64,000 nucleotides of DNA from assembly GCA_033064195.1 (NCBI GenBank), contig JARBJD010000003.1, positions 558,001 through 622,000 of the forward strand, in the 5' to 3' direction. The first letter of the stretch is position 1. Each line of letters starts with the position of its first letter. Source of the stretch: Blattamonas nauphoetae. Its lineage: Eukaryota > Preaxostyla > Oxymonadida. A program made the translations under genes and the position numbers. The notes under the pieces are model-generated. The model saw only the letters and a list, made by a program, of their open reading frames with translations, made no database searches and was not told the origin of the DNA. This document shows positions 23,895 through 33,565 of this stretch, piece by piece.

Positions 23895-24540
23895 GCAGCC
23901 CCGTTCCAGGGTCCTCAGCAAATAAAGAATAGTTTTTGAAAAGGTGTGGAAAGGTTTGAGTGATTTTGATTAGATCGATTATTGACAGATCTTCGACGGA
24001 CTTCCGAACGAAGAAGGAATCATGATGAAGAAGTTCCGAGAAAAATGAAAATATGGTGGTTAGATCGAACCTTCATCATTTGAATAGATGATGTTTCCAT
24101 GATGAATGATCAGTGGATGTTATACATTTTCAATTTCAGACTGATTCTTTTGCATCTCAACCTTCCCATTCTCTGTAGAATCATCGACAATCAGAACTGA
24201 ATTTGGTTGAAGGTTTGTTTTCTATCTGTTGAACAATTCTCTTTGAAATGATACATGATCCGAGTGCCACTGAAACACAACAGTTTCTGAGAAGGATTCC
24301 TCCTTTTCTCTCTCTGCTCCCAGTTGGTGAAATAAGTTTGTCAACGATTGAAAAGTGGTTTTTGCACACTGGTGGGCCGGATTGTCATCATTGAATTTGT
24401 TTCAAAAGTCTTTTCTTGCTATCGGCGACTTCAAAGAGAATTGGAAGATTCCTATCTGCGCCGAGGAATCTCAAACAGAGTCTTATTTTAAACAACAGTT
24501 GACTGATTTCTGCTATGCAATCTATTCAATGGACGATGAC
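23895..24540. other. No gene recognised
   Basis: AT-rich sequence without a supported gene. A plus-strand frame at 24355-24549 (MVFAHWWAGLSSLNLFQKSF) is open for 64 codons but has no supporting context. Confidence 0.3.
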
Positions 24541-24640
24541 GGAAGCTAAAGACAAAAAATCCGGATTTCGACTTTGAATAATTTCACTTCGACTTTGAAT
24601 AATTTCACCTCGACTTTGAATTATTTGTGTTCGATTTTTC
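24541..24640 (-). repeat. Truncated end of the TTCAAAGTCGAA element family
   Basis: About 100 bp matching, in reverse complement, the left end of the MITE at 25283: three tandem ~20-bp units with the core TTCGACTTTGAATAATTTCA, preceded by the same GGAAGCTAAAGACAAAAAAT spacer. The terminal CAGTCTGAAT is missing, so it is a fragment. Confidence 0.6.
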
Positions 24641-24826
24641 CATTGACACGTTGACACCAATTGTATTAGGAAACAACCACCAATTCCTTATGCCAATTCC
24701 TCTGTCATTGGATCCTTTTCCAACAATTTCCCATCATTCTACCATGCCCCTACCAATGTGGACTTGTGGACCCGTGGACCTCTAAAAAATCAATAAATCA
24801 AAACCCCTCATTTTTGCATTGAGACA

Positions 24827-25246
24827 ATGACACCAATCCTCTTTGTATTCATCCATCAATTCCCAGCACCCCTGCATCTCCCATCAATGGCCCCAAATCA
24901 ATGTCCACACAACAATGTCCACACAATCATGTCTCCTCAACAATGTCTCCTCAATCATGTCCACACACCACCTCATCATCACTCATGTCACGAATTTCAA
25001 CATCAATGCCACTCATCAATGCCTCCTTCACCCCTCCCAAACTCTTCCTCAATGTCCCAATCATCCTTGACTTCCACTTATTTTCCCACAACTATCTTTT
25101 CACCTATGCCTAATCACCCTTGCCAATGCCACCTATTTCCCTACTCTTATTCTTATCAACTACCTACCCACCACCCTATATCTCTAGGAACACAGGCCAC
25201 ACATGCCACCACGTCGACGCTACACTCAATCCCTAGTGGAGAATGA
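24827..25246 (+). CDS. Pro/His/Ser-rich hypothetical ORF, doubtful
   Basis: A 139-codon open frame dominated by CAAT/CCAC-rich sequence. The low-complexity product (HNNVHTIMSPQQ-like repeats) has no recognisable domain. The frame probably stays open because the DNA is poor in T and G at stop positions rather than through selection. It overlaps the start of the 25203 ORF in another frame, and at most one of the two is real. Confidence 0.2.
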   Translation: MTPILFVFIHQFPAPLHLPSMAPNQCPHNNVHTIMSPQQCLLNHVHTPPHHHSCHEFQHQCHSSMPPSPLPNSSSMSQSSLTSTYFPTTIFSPMPNHPCQCHLFPYSYSYQLPTHHPISLGTQATHATTSTLHSIPSGE

Positions 25247-26077
25247 ACTGAGGAAGGACAACTGTGAGCTCGTTGGTGAGTACAGTCTGAATAGTTCAAA
25301 GTCGAAGTAAATAATTCAAAGTCGAAATAAATAATTCATAGTCGAAGTGAAATTATTCAAAGTCGAAATTCAGATTTTTTTCCTTCAGCTTCCGAATTCA
25401 CCACACAATTCACTCTATTTCTCCTGTGACCTTTTTGTACCAATGTGCTTTATTGGGTGAACACAGTTTTCTGGATTGAAAAGAATGCAGTCATGCTTTC
25501 TGAAGTGATTTTGAGCTGTTTAGATGATAACAGGTACTTCATTGGTCTAAGAAAAAACAGACTGTGACACGCAAAAGGAGAGTATGATTGAACTGACGTT
25601 TGAGAGGCATGAAGGAGTCATCGGTGTGACTAATTATGGAAACTTTTGGCCTTGTTCAACTTGTGCAGGATCAGAGTTGTTGGTTTTTCTGGGCTTAGAC
25701 GAAGAATTACTGTGAAATGAGCTCTAAAATGTGAACAATGGCCGAGAAAGTGATGAATGGTGTCGGATGATTCTTGACTAGCCAGAACCATGATCATTGA
25801 TTCTGTTTTTGTGAGCATGAAAGAGTGGTGTGTGAGGTTCACGAGTGCAAATTGGTCCAAAAATTTGGTCCTTCGACTTTGAATTATTTCACTTCGATTT
25901 TGAACAATTTACTTCGACTTTGAATTATTTTTAATCTACTTTGAACGATTCAGACTGTACAAGCATGTCCTAACTCCATTCACATATCGAGAAATTGGTG
26001 GTTATGAAGTTTTCAAAGTGCGACTAGATTCCTGGCTGAAAGCAAAGAAGAAGCCACATTTGAGGAAGTCAAAATAA
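25203..26077 (+). pseudogene. Small unrecognised ORF split by a MITE
   Basis: The ATG at 25203 opens a frame reading MPPRRRYTQSLVENELRK up to GAG at 25278-25280. The frame is then interrupted by the element at 25283-25957. Directly after the element's right TA the frame resumes as YKHVLTPFTYREIGGYEV and ends KAKKKPHLRKSK at a TAA (26075-26077). With one TA and no element the frame is uninterrupted, about 65 codons. The product is basic and unrecognised. The AT-rich ORFs that follow may belong to the same unit. Confidence 0.45.
25283..25957. mobile_element. Tc1/mariner-like MITE with tandem subterminal repeats
   Basis: A 675-bp element flanked by TA (25281-25282 and 25958-25959), with ends CAGTCTGAAT and ATTCAGACTG. 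Behind each end lie 4 to 5 tandem ~18-20 bp units containing TTCAAAGTCGAA, in mirror orientation. There is no transposase. A truncated copy starts at 33566. CAGT ends and a TA duplication point to Tc1/mariner mobilisation. It is inserted in the small ORF starting at 25203. Confidence 0.85.
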
Positions 26078-26112
26078 TCACTCAACTTTTTTTATTTTTT
26101 TAATTCGTAGTA

Positions 26113-26223
26113 AATGACGCAACTCTGGAAGGTGAAGGAACAAATCAGAGAGGTTCGAGAACTATTTCCAACCACTCAATTGGTAGATTTTGGTTGGTGT
26201 TTTCCACTTCACCAAAATTTGGG
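26113..26223 (+). CDS. Short hypothetical ORF upstream of the 231-residue ORF
   Basis: MTQLWKVKEQIREVRELF continues for 37 codons to a TGA just before the next ATG at 26230. It is AT-rich like its neighbours. It could be a 5' exon of the following ORF or chance. Confidence 0.2.
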
Positions 26224-26229
26224 TTGATC

Positions 26230-26925
26230 ATGGAGGGTTCGAAATTCTTACAATTCAATAGGCAGGATAGGTATAATCTTGCAGAAAAAATTAAGAAGAT
26301 TGCCATTGATGCTCTTCAACACGAATATCGCTCCATTTTCAACCATATTCTTGAAAATACCGATTGGGGGAACACAATCAAAGCAGAAATTTTTACTAGG
26401 GATGCTGGTGTGAATTTGTGCAAATTGAAATTGAATGTTTCAGATAAAAGAAGACTAATGATGGCGGAATTGGCGAAATCATTCAAAAAAAAGCGTCATC
26501 ACGAACAAATTCTGTTGGTACAAGCGCTGGTCCAGTTTTGGAATGTCAATGATCTCCGTTCTTTTGGGTTTTTTGTTACTTTGAACACTTTAAAACAGCC
26601 AAAGAATCTAGCAAAGACTGGAAATTATCACGAAGTCTTGACACGAACGCCTCCTGCACGGATAAAGTACAAAAGTCAAGATATGGTGGAGTTGTTTTCA
26701 TGGATTTCCACAGAAACCACCGAAACCTGCGAATGTCAAGTCAAAAAAGCAAAGCCAAACTTCACAACATGCCTGATGGAATTTGGGTGTTTTTTCGAGA
26801 TTCAACACCCCCTTTTTTTGATGAATTCCAAATTATTTCACATTTATCAAGATGAGAGAAGTGGGAAAAATGTCCTTTTTCATTGGTTAAAACCCTGGAT
26901 CCACATTATTTTTTCATTTGGGTAG
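26230..26925 (+). CDS. Unrecognised 231-residue protein of an AT-rich mobile unit
   Basis: The longest intact frame in the transposon-rich region. The product begins MEGSKFLQFNRQDRYNLAEK, is basic and mixed alpha/beta, and contains a cysteine pair (ETCECQVKKAKP) but no DDE, HTH or zinc-finger signature I can identify. From 26405 onward the sequence is duplicated in inverted orientation at 27599-28558. There a one-base difference in an A-run breaks the frame, so only this copy is open. Short frames follow (26918-27106 and 27103-27303). Codon use is far more AT-rich than that of the intact genes at 48-64 kb. Confidence 0.4.
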   Translation: MEGSKFLQFNRQDRYNLAEKIKKIAIDALQHEYRSIFNHILENTDWGNTIKAEIFTRDAGVNLCKLKLNVSDKRRLMMAELAKSFKKKRHHEQILLVQALVQFWNVNDLRSFGFFVTLNTLKQPKNLAKTGNYHEVLTRTPPARIKYKSQDMVELFSWISTETTETCECQVKKAKPNFTTCLMEFGCFFEIQHPLFLMNSKLFHIYQDERSGKNVLFHWLKPWIHIIFSFG

Positions 26926-27364
26926 ATCACGTTCACAACGAACCGATTGTCAACCAATGCATTCTGTATCAGTAAATAGAACTCTGGAAAAAAGCGAAAC
27001 TGGAAATCAGACATTGGAAATGAGTGAAATGAAAAATAACCATGAGAAGTTGGACGATCGTTGTTTGCGTTTCGTACTCAAGGTTTCAGACTCTGAGATC
27101 ATGTGAGAGGTCAGAGGGAAGAAGAGCTGCACAGCCGAGCGAGTGAATGGTGGTTGACAAGGCCAGGATTTATCCTGAAACGAGTATACTGGTTGACTTT
27201 CACATCGACCACATCACATTTTCAGTTTTATCTTCATTTTTTACTCATTAATTTGGTTCTTTCTCGAAAACATGTGTTGAAGGAAGGGTTAGAAGTGAAA
27301 TGAAACAGGAATTGAAGAAAAAAAGTTTTTTTGGGGAGCGGGAAAACGTTTTTCCGGCGAATGG
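26405..27364 (+). repeat. Left arm of a 2.15-kb palindrome
   Basis: About 960 bp repeated almost exactly in reverse complement at 27599-28558. The arms differ by about two visible changes (a homopolymer length near 26490 and one base near 26420). The 234-bp loop between them (27365-27598) holds the N-terminal part of a Tc1-type transposase. The left arm's outer end lies inside an open frame that extends further left, so the right arm is the truncated copy. Confidence 0.9.
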
Positions 27365-27405
27365 CAGGTACTGGATTCTGACGTCCACATCGACCACAGT
27401 CGAGC

Positions 27406-27600
27406 ATGGTCATTGGAAAAAGTCTGAAAGAACAGAAGTTAATTCGTGATACATTCCGGGAACAGAAGTCGATTCGAAAGTCTGCATTAGTCTGTAAATG
27501 CGGGACGAAGACCGTCCAGAAGTACATTGACACGATTGTGATCCGTCACCAATCGTCAACGACGAGGAAGAAAGTCCAATCTAAGCTAATCAGCAAGTCC
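27406..27600 (+). pseudogene. N-terminal helix-turn-helix part of a Tc1-like transposase
   Basis: The palindrome loop reads GKSLKEQKLIRDTFREQK, then CKCGTKTVQKYIDTIVIRHQ and a basic segment. This is the paired-like helix-turn-helix start of Tc1/mariner transposases, which binds the element's terminal repeats. The frame runs straight into the right palindrome arm at 27599. The catalytic domain in the same orientation resumes after that arm, at about 28559, so the transposase was split by the arm. Confidence 0.6.
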
Positions 27601-28558
27601 ATTCGCCGGAAAAACGTTTTCCCGCTCCCCAAAAAAACTTTTTTTCTTCAATTCCTGTTTCATTTCACTTCTAACCCTTCCTTCAACACATGTTTTCGAG
27701 AAAGAACCAAATTAATGAGTAAAAAATGAAGATAAAACTGAAAATGTGATGTGGTCGATGTGAAAGTCAACCAGTATACTCGTTTCAGGATAAATCCTGG
27801 CCTTGTCAACCACCATTCACTCGCTCGGCTGTGCAGCTCTTCTTCCCTCTGACCTCTCACATGATCTCAGAGTCTGAAACCTTGAGTACGAAACGCAAAC
27901 AACGATCGTCCAACTTCTCATGGTTATTTTTCATTTCACTCATTTCCAATGTCTGATTTCCAGTTTCGCTTTTTTCCAGAGTTCTATTTACTGATACAGA
28001 ATGCATTGGTTGACAATCGGTTCGTTGTGAACGTGATCTACCCAAATGAAAAAATAATGTGGATCCAGGGTTTTAACCAATGAAAAAGGACATTTTTCCC
28101 ACTTCTCTCATCTTGATAAATGTGAAATAATTTGGAATTCATCAAAAAAAGGGGGTGTTGAATCTCGAAAAAACACCCAAATTCCATCAGGCATGTTGTG
28201 AAGTTTGGCTTTGCTTTTTTGACTTGACATTCGCAGGTTTCGGTGGTTTCTGTGGAAATCCATGAAAACAACTCCACCATATCTTGACTTTTGTACTTTA
28301 TCCGTGCAGGAGGCGTTCGTGTCAAGACTTCGTGATAATTTCCAGTCTTTGCTAGATTCTTTGGCTGTTTTAAAGTGTTCAAAGTAACAAAAAACCCAAA
28401 AGAACGGAGATCATTGACATTCCAAAACTGGACCAGCGCTTGTACCAACAGAATTTGTTCGTGATGACGCTTTTTTTGAATGATTTCGCCAATTCCGCCA
28501 TCATTAGTCTTCTTTTATCTGAAACATTCAATTTCAATATGCACAAATTCACACCAGG
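27599..28558 (-). repeat. Right arm of the 2.15-kb palindrome
   Basis: Inverted copy of 26405-27364. It separates the helix-turn-helix and catalytic parts of a plus-strand Tc1-like transposase. Its own minus-strand frames (28038-28448, 27857-28045, 27660-27860) mirror those of the left arm but start truncated. Confidence 0.9.
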
Positions 28559-28561
28559 ACG

Positions 28562-29308
28562 GAACTGAAAGGAAGACTCCGATACAAAGGATGTCTTCGG
28601 CATTTCATTTGCGGCCTCAAAGCAGCTGGTGTGAAATTAAAAAGTCATCGGTATGCACCAGCCTTCAAAGATGTTCACGTACAGAAGAGAAAGAAATGGG
28701 CACAAGAAATGGTTCAAGAACAAATGAAGACAGACCATTTTCTCTTCGATGACGAAAAGTCATTTCGATCCGTAGGCGCGAGGAAGTACAATCAAAGTCT
28801 CCATCTTGCCAAGACACCTGCTAAGGAAACACCAAGTCCAGTCCGCCCGTTTACAGTTGGAGTGTGGGCTGCAATTGGAGTTGGTTTCAAGTCAGACATT
28901 GAGTTCACACCAAAATCTGTGAATGGTACGACGTACTCTCAAATCGTAGCTAAACATCTTGGAAACGAAAGAATGACATCAAAAAACGAAAACCGGATCC
29001 TTCTCTCAGACAATGCCCCCTGGCATAAATCGAAAGTTGCAATTCAAGCTTTGAGATCTGCGAAAATCGATATCCAATACAATCCCCCACTGTCGCCGGA
29101 CATGAATCCAATAGAAAATATCTGGGCTTGGATGAGCGACAGAATATATCAAGGTGGAAAACAGTACAAAACAAAAGAAGAGCTCAAATCACAAATTGAA
29201 CACACCTGGAATGAGCTGGACCAAGACACCATCAACAAGTTCTGCCGATCGTTCGGAAGTCGTGTGGGGGAGTTGATCCGCAAGGACGGACAGCTGACGA
29301 AATACTAG
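28562..29308 (+). pseudogene. Tc1-like transposase catalytic domain (DD34E)
   Basis: Reads KGRLRYKGCLRHFICGLK, then the first Asp in FLFDDEKSF, the second in LLSDNAPWHKS and the Glu in SPDMNPIENIWAWM, with 34 residues between the second Asp and the Glu. That is the DD34E triad of Tc1 transposases, which cut and paste DNA at TA sites. The open part from 28631 ends at a TAG (29306-29308). All catalytic residues are intact, but the DNA-binding domain lies 960 bp upstream behind the palindrome arm, so the locus is probably dead. I could not identify its own terminal repeats. Confidence 0.85.
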
Positions 29309-29375
29309 CTTTCCACACACAGACTGGAGCGTGGTCAATCTTCGGGTCAGAGATCAGAGACCCACTGTTTTAATA

Positions 29376-29912
29376 GTAGCGTCACCAATTAGTTCCATGT
29401 CAACAATTAGAATTTTCTTCCCACGCGATCCCAAAAAATCCTCACAATAGCTCTTATCAACGACTTTTTTCATGTGTTCCCGTCATAACTTCACAACCTG
29501 TGAACCGATTTTGATGAAATTTTCCATAGAAACGTTGTTTTGGAGAAACACACTTTTTGAAAAAAAAAAGGGGAAAAAAATTATGGGTATCTGGGAAGAT
29601 ATGAAAAAAGGCTGTTTTTCGCCCAGAAAAATTTCATGGGAAAAAAAGTATAATTTTTTTGAGTGTCTTTTATCGATTTGTTTACGAAAATAATGCTTTT
29701 TCTTCGGTCTCAAACGGATGTCTGGTTATGGAAAAAAGATCGTCAAAAGTTTGGAAAATGTGTGGCGTTTCGCTGTACAACGTATTTTAAGGTTTTCTCG
29801 GGGTCCAGTGGGAGGAAAATTCTAAAATTTAAAATTTTTCTTAGTTTGACCAAAAGTGATAATTCCAGAAAAAAGCACTAATTGTTGACATGGAACTAAT
29901 TGGTGACGCGAC
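29376..29912. mobile_element. TA-flanked MITE
   Basis: A 537-bp element between TA at 29374-29375 and 29913-29914, with inverted ends GTAGCGTCACCAATTAGTTC and its complement (GTCGCGTC at the right end). The interior is related to 35150-35540 (shared ACTTCACAACC and TTCTTAGTTTGACCAA). There is no open transposase frame. It stands 67 bp downstream of the Tc1-like stop codon. Confidence 0.8.
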
Positions 29913-30043
29913 TATAACACATTTGATTTCATTCGTTTCTAAAACATCTTTCAATTATCTCGTTCAATGTCAGAGTCAGTAACACACTTCTTTTTGAAAT
30001 ACACGAGGAATTAATCAGAAATGGTGAATTGATCGAACAAAAA

Positions 30044-31931
30044 TCAAGGATCCATGCTGTGGTCGATGATGAAGTCAACCAGTATCCAGAAGCTGTTGTT
30101 CATTGACGAGAGACATAGCACAACGTGTCTACGCTCACAAACAGACTGAATGAAGAGGTTGGAGAGCAGATCGGGTGTCGCGCTGATTCCTCTTATTTGG
30201 GCCTCTTCGCGCGTGGAGTCTCGGAGACCAGTCTTCCTGTACAAGTCCTTTAGGCAATCGCGGAATTGAGGAAGATGGAAGTTGCGAGTGATTTCGATGG
30301 TGAATACACCGTAGTTGCTCACAAACACACCGAGACGAGCGAAAGACTCGCGACCGGATCCTCCAACACAGACGAACATGGTGTGGCCGAGTGGGAGGGA
30401 GATCGTTCGAGAGAAGCGGCAAACGTGGCGCGTGGCGTCTTCGAAGAGCACGAGCGGCATTTGGATGGAGTCAGTCTCGTTGATTTTGGTGTCGACGAGG
30501 CATCCAGAGATAGTCTTGAGCTGTTAGTCGCTGAGGAAGATGAAGACGACGATATTGAACCTGTTCAGGAATCGAGGGGAGTCTTTCAAGTTCCTGTGAA
30601 CCCGAGCAGTGTCGACAGTTGGGACGAAGATTCTGTGAAACGGAGTGTCGGCTGCTGGCTTCCAGTTCGCGTTGGGGAATGTGTCCTCCCACTTCACCCA
30701 CTGAAGCTTGGAGATGTCCACACAGCGCTGCACAATGCCAGCAATCTGGGCGGTGGGGAGGACGTGTCTGTCGGCCTTGATTGCCTTCATGATCTTCTCT
30801 CACTCGTTGTTGATGTTGTTGAACTCTCTCGCCTCCTTCGCCTTCTGCCTGCGCATGTCCATCAAGTGATCGTCGATCTGCTGTTTGATGTCTTCGGCGC
30901 TTCCAACGCGGGCGACCTGTTTGTATGGCGAGACGAGATGCTCGTTCAGACCAATCTCGAACACCTTCTCGAGAGTGAATTCGGCGGACTTTTGGTCGAA
31001 TGACTGTGTTTCCTCCTTTAGTTTCTCCCAATGACGTTCACGCATGTCGTCGTTGCGGAGCGGATTCGACAGACTTGGCCTCGTTGTCTTTTTCGTCGTT
31101 GTCGGTAGTGATGGTCAGATTTCCGATCTTCTTCTTGTTTTCGGTGAAGACACGAGGGAAGGCCTGCGCACTCATGATTGCCTCTTCTCGCACGTCAAAC
31201 ACCATCTTCTTCAGATTCTTGATTGCTGGATTCAACTCCGTCTTCTGTCCAGCGAGAATGGCCTCGACGACTTACAGCAGAGACAGCTCGGCCTTCTTGT
31301 CGCCGACGAGTGCGTACATCAGATCGGTCAGTGAGCGTTTGACGGAGAGGTGGAGAGCCTCGAGGATCATCGAATCAATCAGCTTGAGGTATTCGTCCCA
31401 ATACACTTTTATTGTTGGGTCGGTGTCGTCTTTGAAAGGAGTGAACGCGTTTCGGAGCAGGTCTTGAAGGTCTTGTGAGATGCTCGTCATCTTCAGCTTC
31501 ATCTTGCTTCTCCACAATCCCTGCGTCTGTGCGAACTTGTCGAGTCTGTAGCTATGACGAGTGTCGATGAAGATGAGTGGGATGCGGGTGAGGGACATGA
31601 TGATCGTCTCCACAATCTTTTTGTGCGTCTCTTTGAAGTCTGTGACCAGCTTCATCACGTCCGAGCACATCTGGCGAGCCTTTGTGCAGAACGTGATGAC
31701 GTTGGGAGCGTTAAACTTGACTGTCTTGAGTCCCTTTGTGATCATCACGTCAAGGTGCTTGAGATGGATGCGGAAGATGTCGGCGAATTGGACGGGGAGT
31801 GAGAGGAGGATGTCGTTGTAGTCTCTCACAACGAGAAGCACCGTCTGCTGAGCGAGGAGCAGCTCGGCCTCTTCTACTTCGACAAAGTCGACCACACTCG
31901 AAGGGATCTGCGCGACAGTCAGCAGCATCAC
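30044..31931 (-). pseudogene. Collapsed dynein heavy chain
   Basis: Minus-strand pieces match different parts of a dynein heavy chain in the correct order. A tail piece (31272-31931) includes IIMSLTRIPLIFID and KVYWDEYLKLIDSMILEA. Then come linker sequence (AEFTLEKVFEIGLNEHL, 30800-31045), an AAA3-region piece with FVPTVDTARVHRNL (30524-30790), and an AAA4 start PLVLFEDATRHVCRFSRT with the P-loop GGSGRESFARL (30044-30460). A heavy chain needs about 13 kb; here it is under 2 kb, in several frames, with AAA1, AAA2, stalk and C-terminus missing. It is a deletion-riddled pseudogene of an axonemal or cytoplasmic dynein; the subtype cannot be told. Confidence 0.8.
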
Positions 31932-31949
31932 TATTCATTTCTCCTGGCA

Positions 31950-32468
31950 ATGCTACAACACCCAGATGTTGGATATCGAAATCCAAATCCAACCGTACAA
32001 CTCAATACCACCAACATTCCGAAATTCCTAAATGAAGTGAGACATCAACGACAAATTGAACAAAGAGTATTGATTCAGAGACGGAATGAACAGAACAACA
32101 ATGCAACGATGAATGAAGAGGATAAAAACGTAATCATTATTGACATGAAAGCAAATCCAAGAGTGAACGATACTGAATTGAAAAAACAAGTGTTCAAGAT
32201 CACAATGAAACTGAAATCAATTGAAGAGAAACTGATGGATCATTGGATGAAGAATCTCTTGATCATTCAGAAGAAGAATGAATAAATGGAAACAAGAAAA
32301 GTGAAGTAATTTGATGGATTCAATGAATGCATCTTGCTCGCTGACCCAAGAGACAAACTTGGATTCAACGAATGTCTGACGAACGCTCGAAAGAAGTTCA
32401 AAAAGAATGAGGTCGAGAAGGTTGAAAACAATTTGATTGAAGTGACGATGAGTCAATTATTGCCTAAA
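31950..32468 (+). CDS. Hypothetical helical protein, possibly a remnant
   Basis: An open frame from the ATG at 31950 reads MLQHPDVGYRNPNPTVQLNT, then a charged helix (KITMKLKSIEEKLMDHWMK), and stops at 32285. A second frame at about 32334-32468 reads DPRDKLGFNECLTNARKK to LIEVTMSQLLPK. Together they could be two exons, but no splice pair fits cleanly. No family is recognised. Confidence 0.25.
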
Positions 32469-33243
32469 TGAACATGATACGTGACCATAATCGCAATTGA
32501 ATCGAACTTCAGTGTTGCTGAAATCCATTTCGGAGAAACTGTAAAGTTCGATTGTGGGTTTCGGGATTTCTCCGGTCAGTGACCGTCAATACTTTTAGGT
32601 GAAAACTGACAGGTCAGTGAGTAGTATAGAGAACGAATAGAGAACCCGATTGAAAAAATCGTTGAAAACCAAAGTTGAAAGTCAATTCCGATTGACCATT
32701 TTTGAATCTTGTATTAAAAGGAATTAATGACATTTTGATGACATCAACATTTGGCCTAAATTCTTAAAATTTATCAAATATTTTGACCTCTTGAAAAACG
32801 TCCATTTTGAAGTAAATTTTTGCTTTATTTCGAAAATTTAGTCACTTTTATCGACTTTTTGATTTTTTCAATGTGACTAATTTGGCGCTTATTTGGGAAC
32901 CTGATTGAGAACATTCTTGAAACAAAAACTAAAATCTCGAGGACGATGTGACTCATCGATCAAATGAAACCAGATGAAGATCAGTTGAGTATTCGTCGAG
33001 ATCTGAGATATTCTTCTTTCAAAAAAGTTCGAAAAAAAGTAAACCTCTTTTGAGAAAACACTCGAATCTCGACAACGAGCAGAGATCCAGACTCGAAACC
33101 ACTCGCAATCGATAGAGGACTCAATTTTTCATAAAAGAAAAAAGTGCAAAACCTTAGGGAGGGAGGAAGCTGGTGGTTTTTATTGCCTGGTGTGTTGGCA
33201 AGTCCCTAAGGCCCAGGGTTGGGATCACTGTTTCTGAGAATTA

Positions 33244-33425
33244 TCTCACTTTTTGAAATCCGACGTCGGACAAATTATTGCTTCCTCCGGGGTTCGAACC
33301 TGGGACTCCTAGCCTAGTGGTACGTGCACTTACCACTCGACTACTCGTCCCCAATTTTCCGAGGATTTACCCCGGCTATATATCTGTGTGGAGTGTCGTT
33401 TTGGGTCATTTTTCAAAAAGTGAGA
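33244..33425. mobile_element. 182-bp TA-flanked element enclosing a tRNA-like module
   Basis: Short inverted ends TCTCACTTTTTGAAA and TTTCAAAAAGTGAGA, flanked by TA (33242-33243 and 33426-33427). The interior is essentially one tRNA-like sequence. Small size, TA flanks and inverted ends make it a MITE that carries a pol III-type module. Confidence 0.7.
33281..33352 (-). ncRNA. tRNA-like pol III module
   Basis: On the minus strand TAGTCGAGTGG (33333-33343) fits box A and GGTTCGAACC (33291-33300) fits box B. The T-arm carries the same CCAGG/CCCGG mismatch as the module at 10957, and GACGAGT and AGTCCCAGGTTCGAA are shared, so the two are related. There is no T-run directly downstream and no closed acceptor stem. 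Confidence 0.45.
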
Positions 33426-33565
33426 TACATTTTTTTGAGCAAAATTATTTTCGTCAAATCAACTCCAAATTTCACAGAATGGATGTCAAACATGATATAA
33501 AAACGATTTTCCAAAAAGTTTTGAACAATATTGATTTTTGCCATATATCATTTTTTTGGTGAGTA

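Noticed and set aside
24541-25370. TTCAAAGTCGAA arrays as a regulatory operator or CRISPR-like array
   Set aside because: The units are the subterminal repeats of a TA-flanked MITE; there are no unique spacers and the host is eukaryotic.
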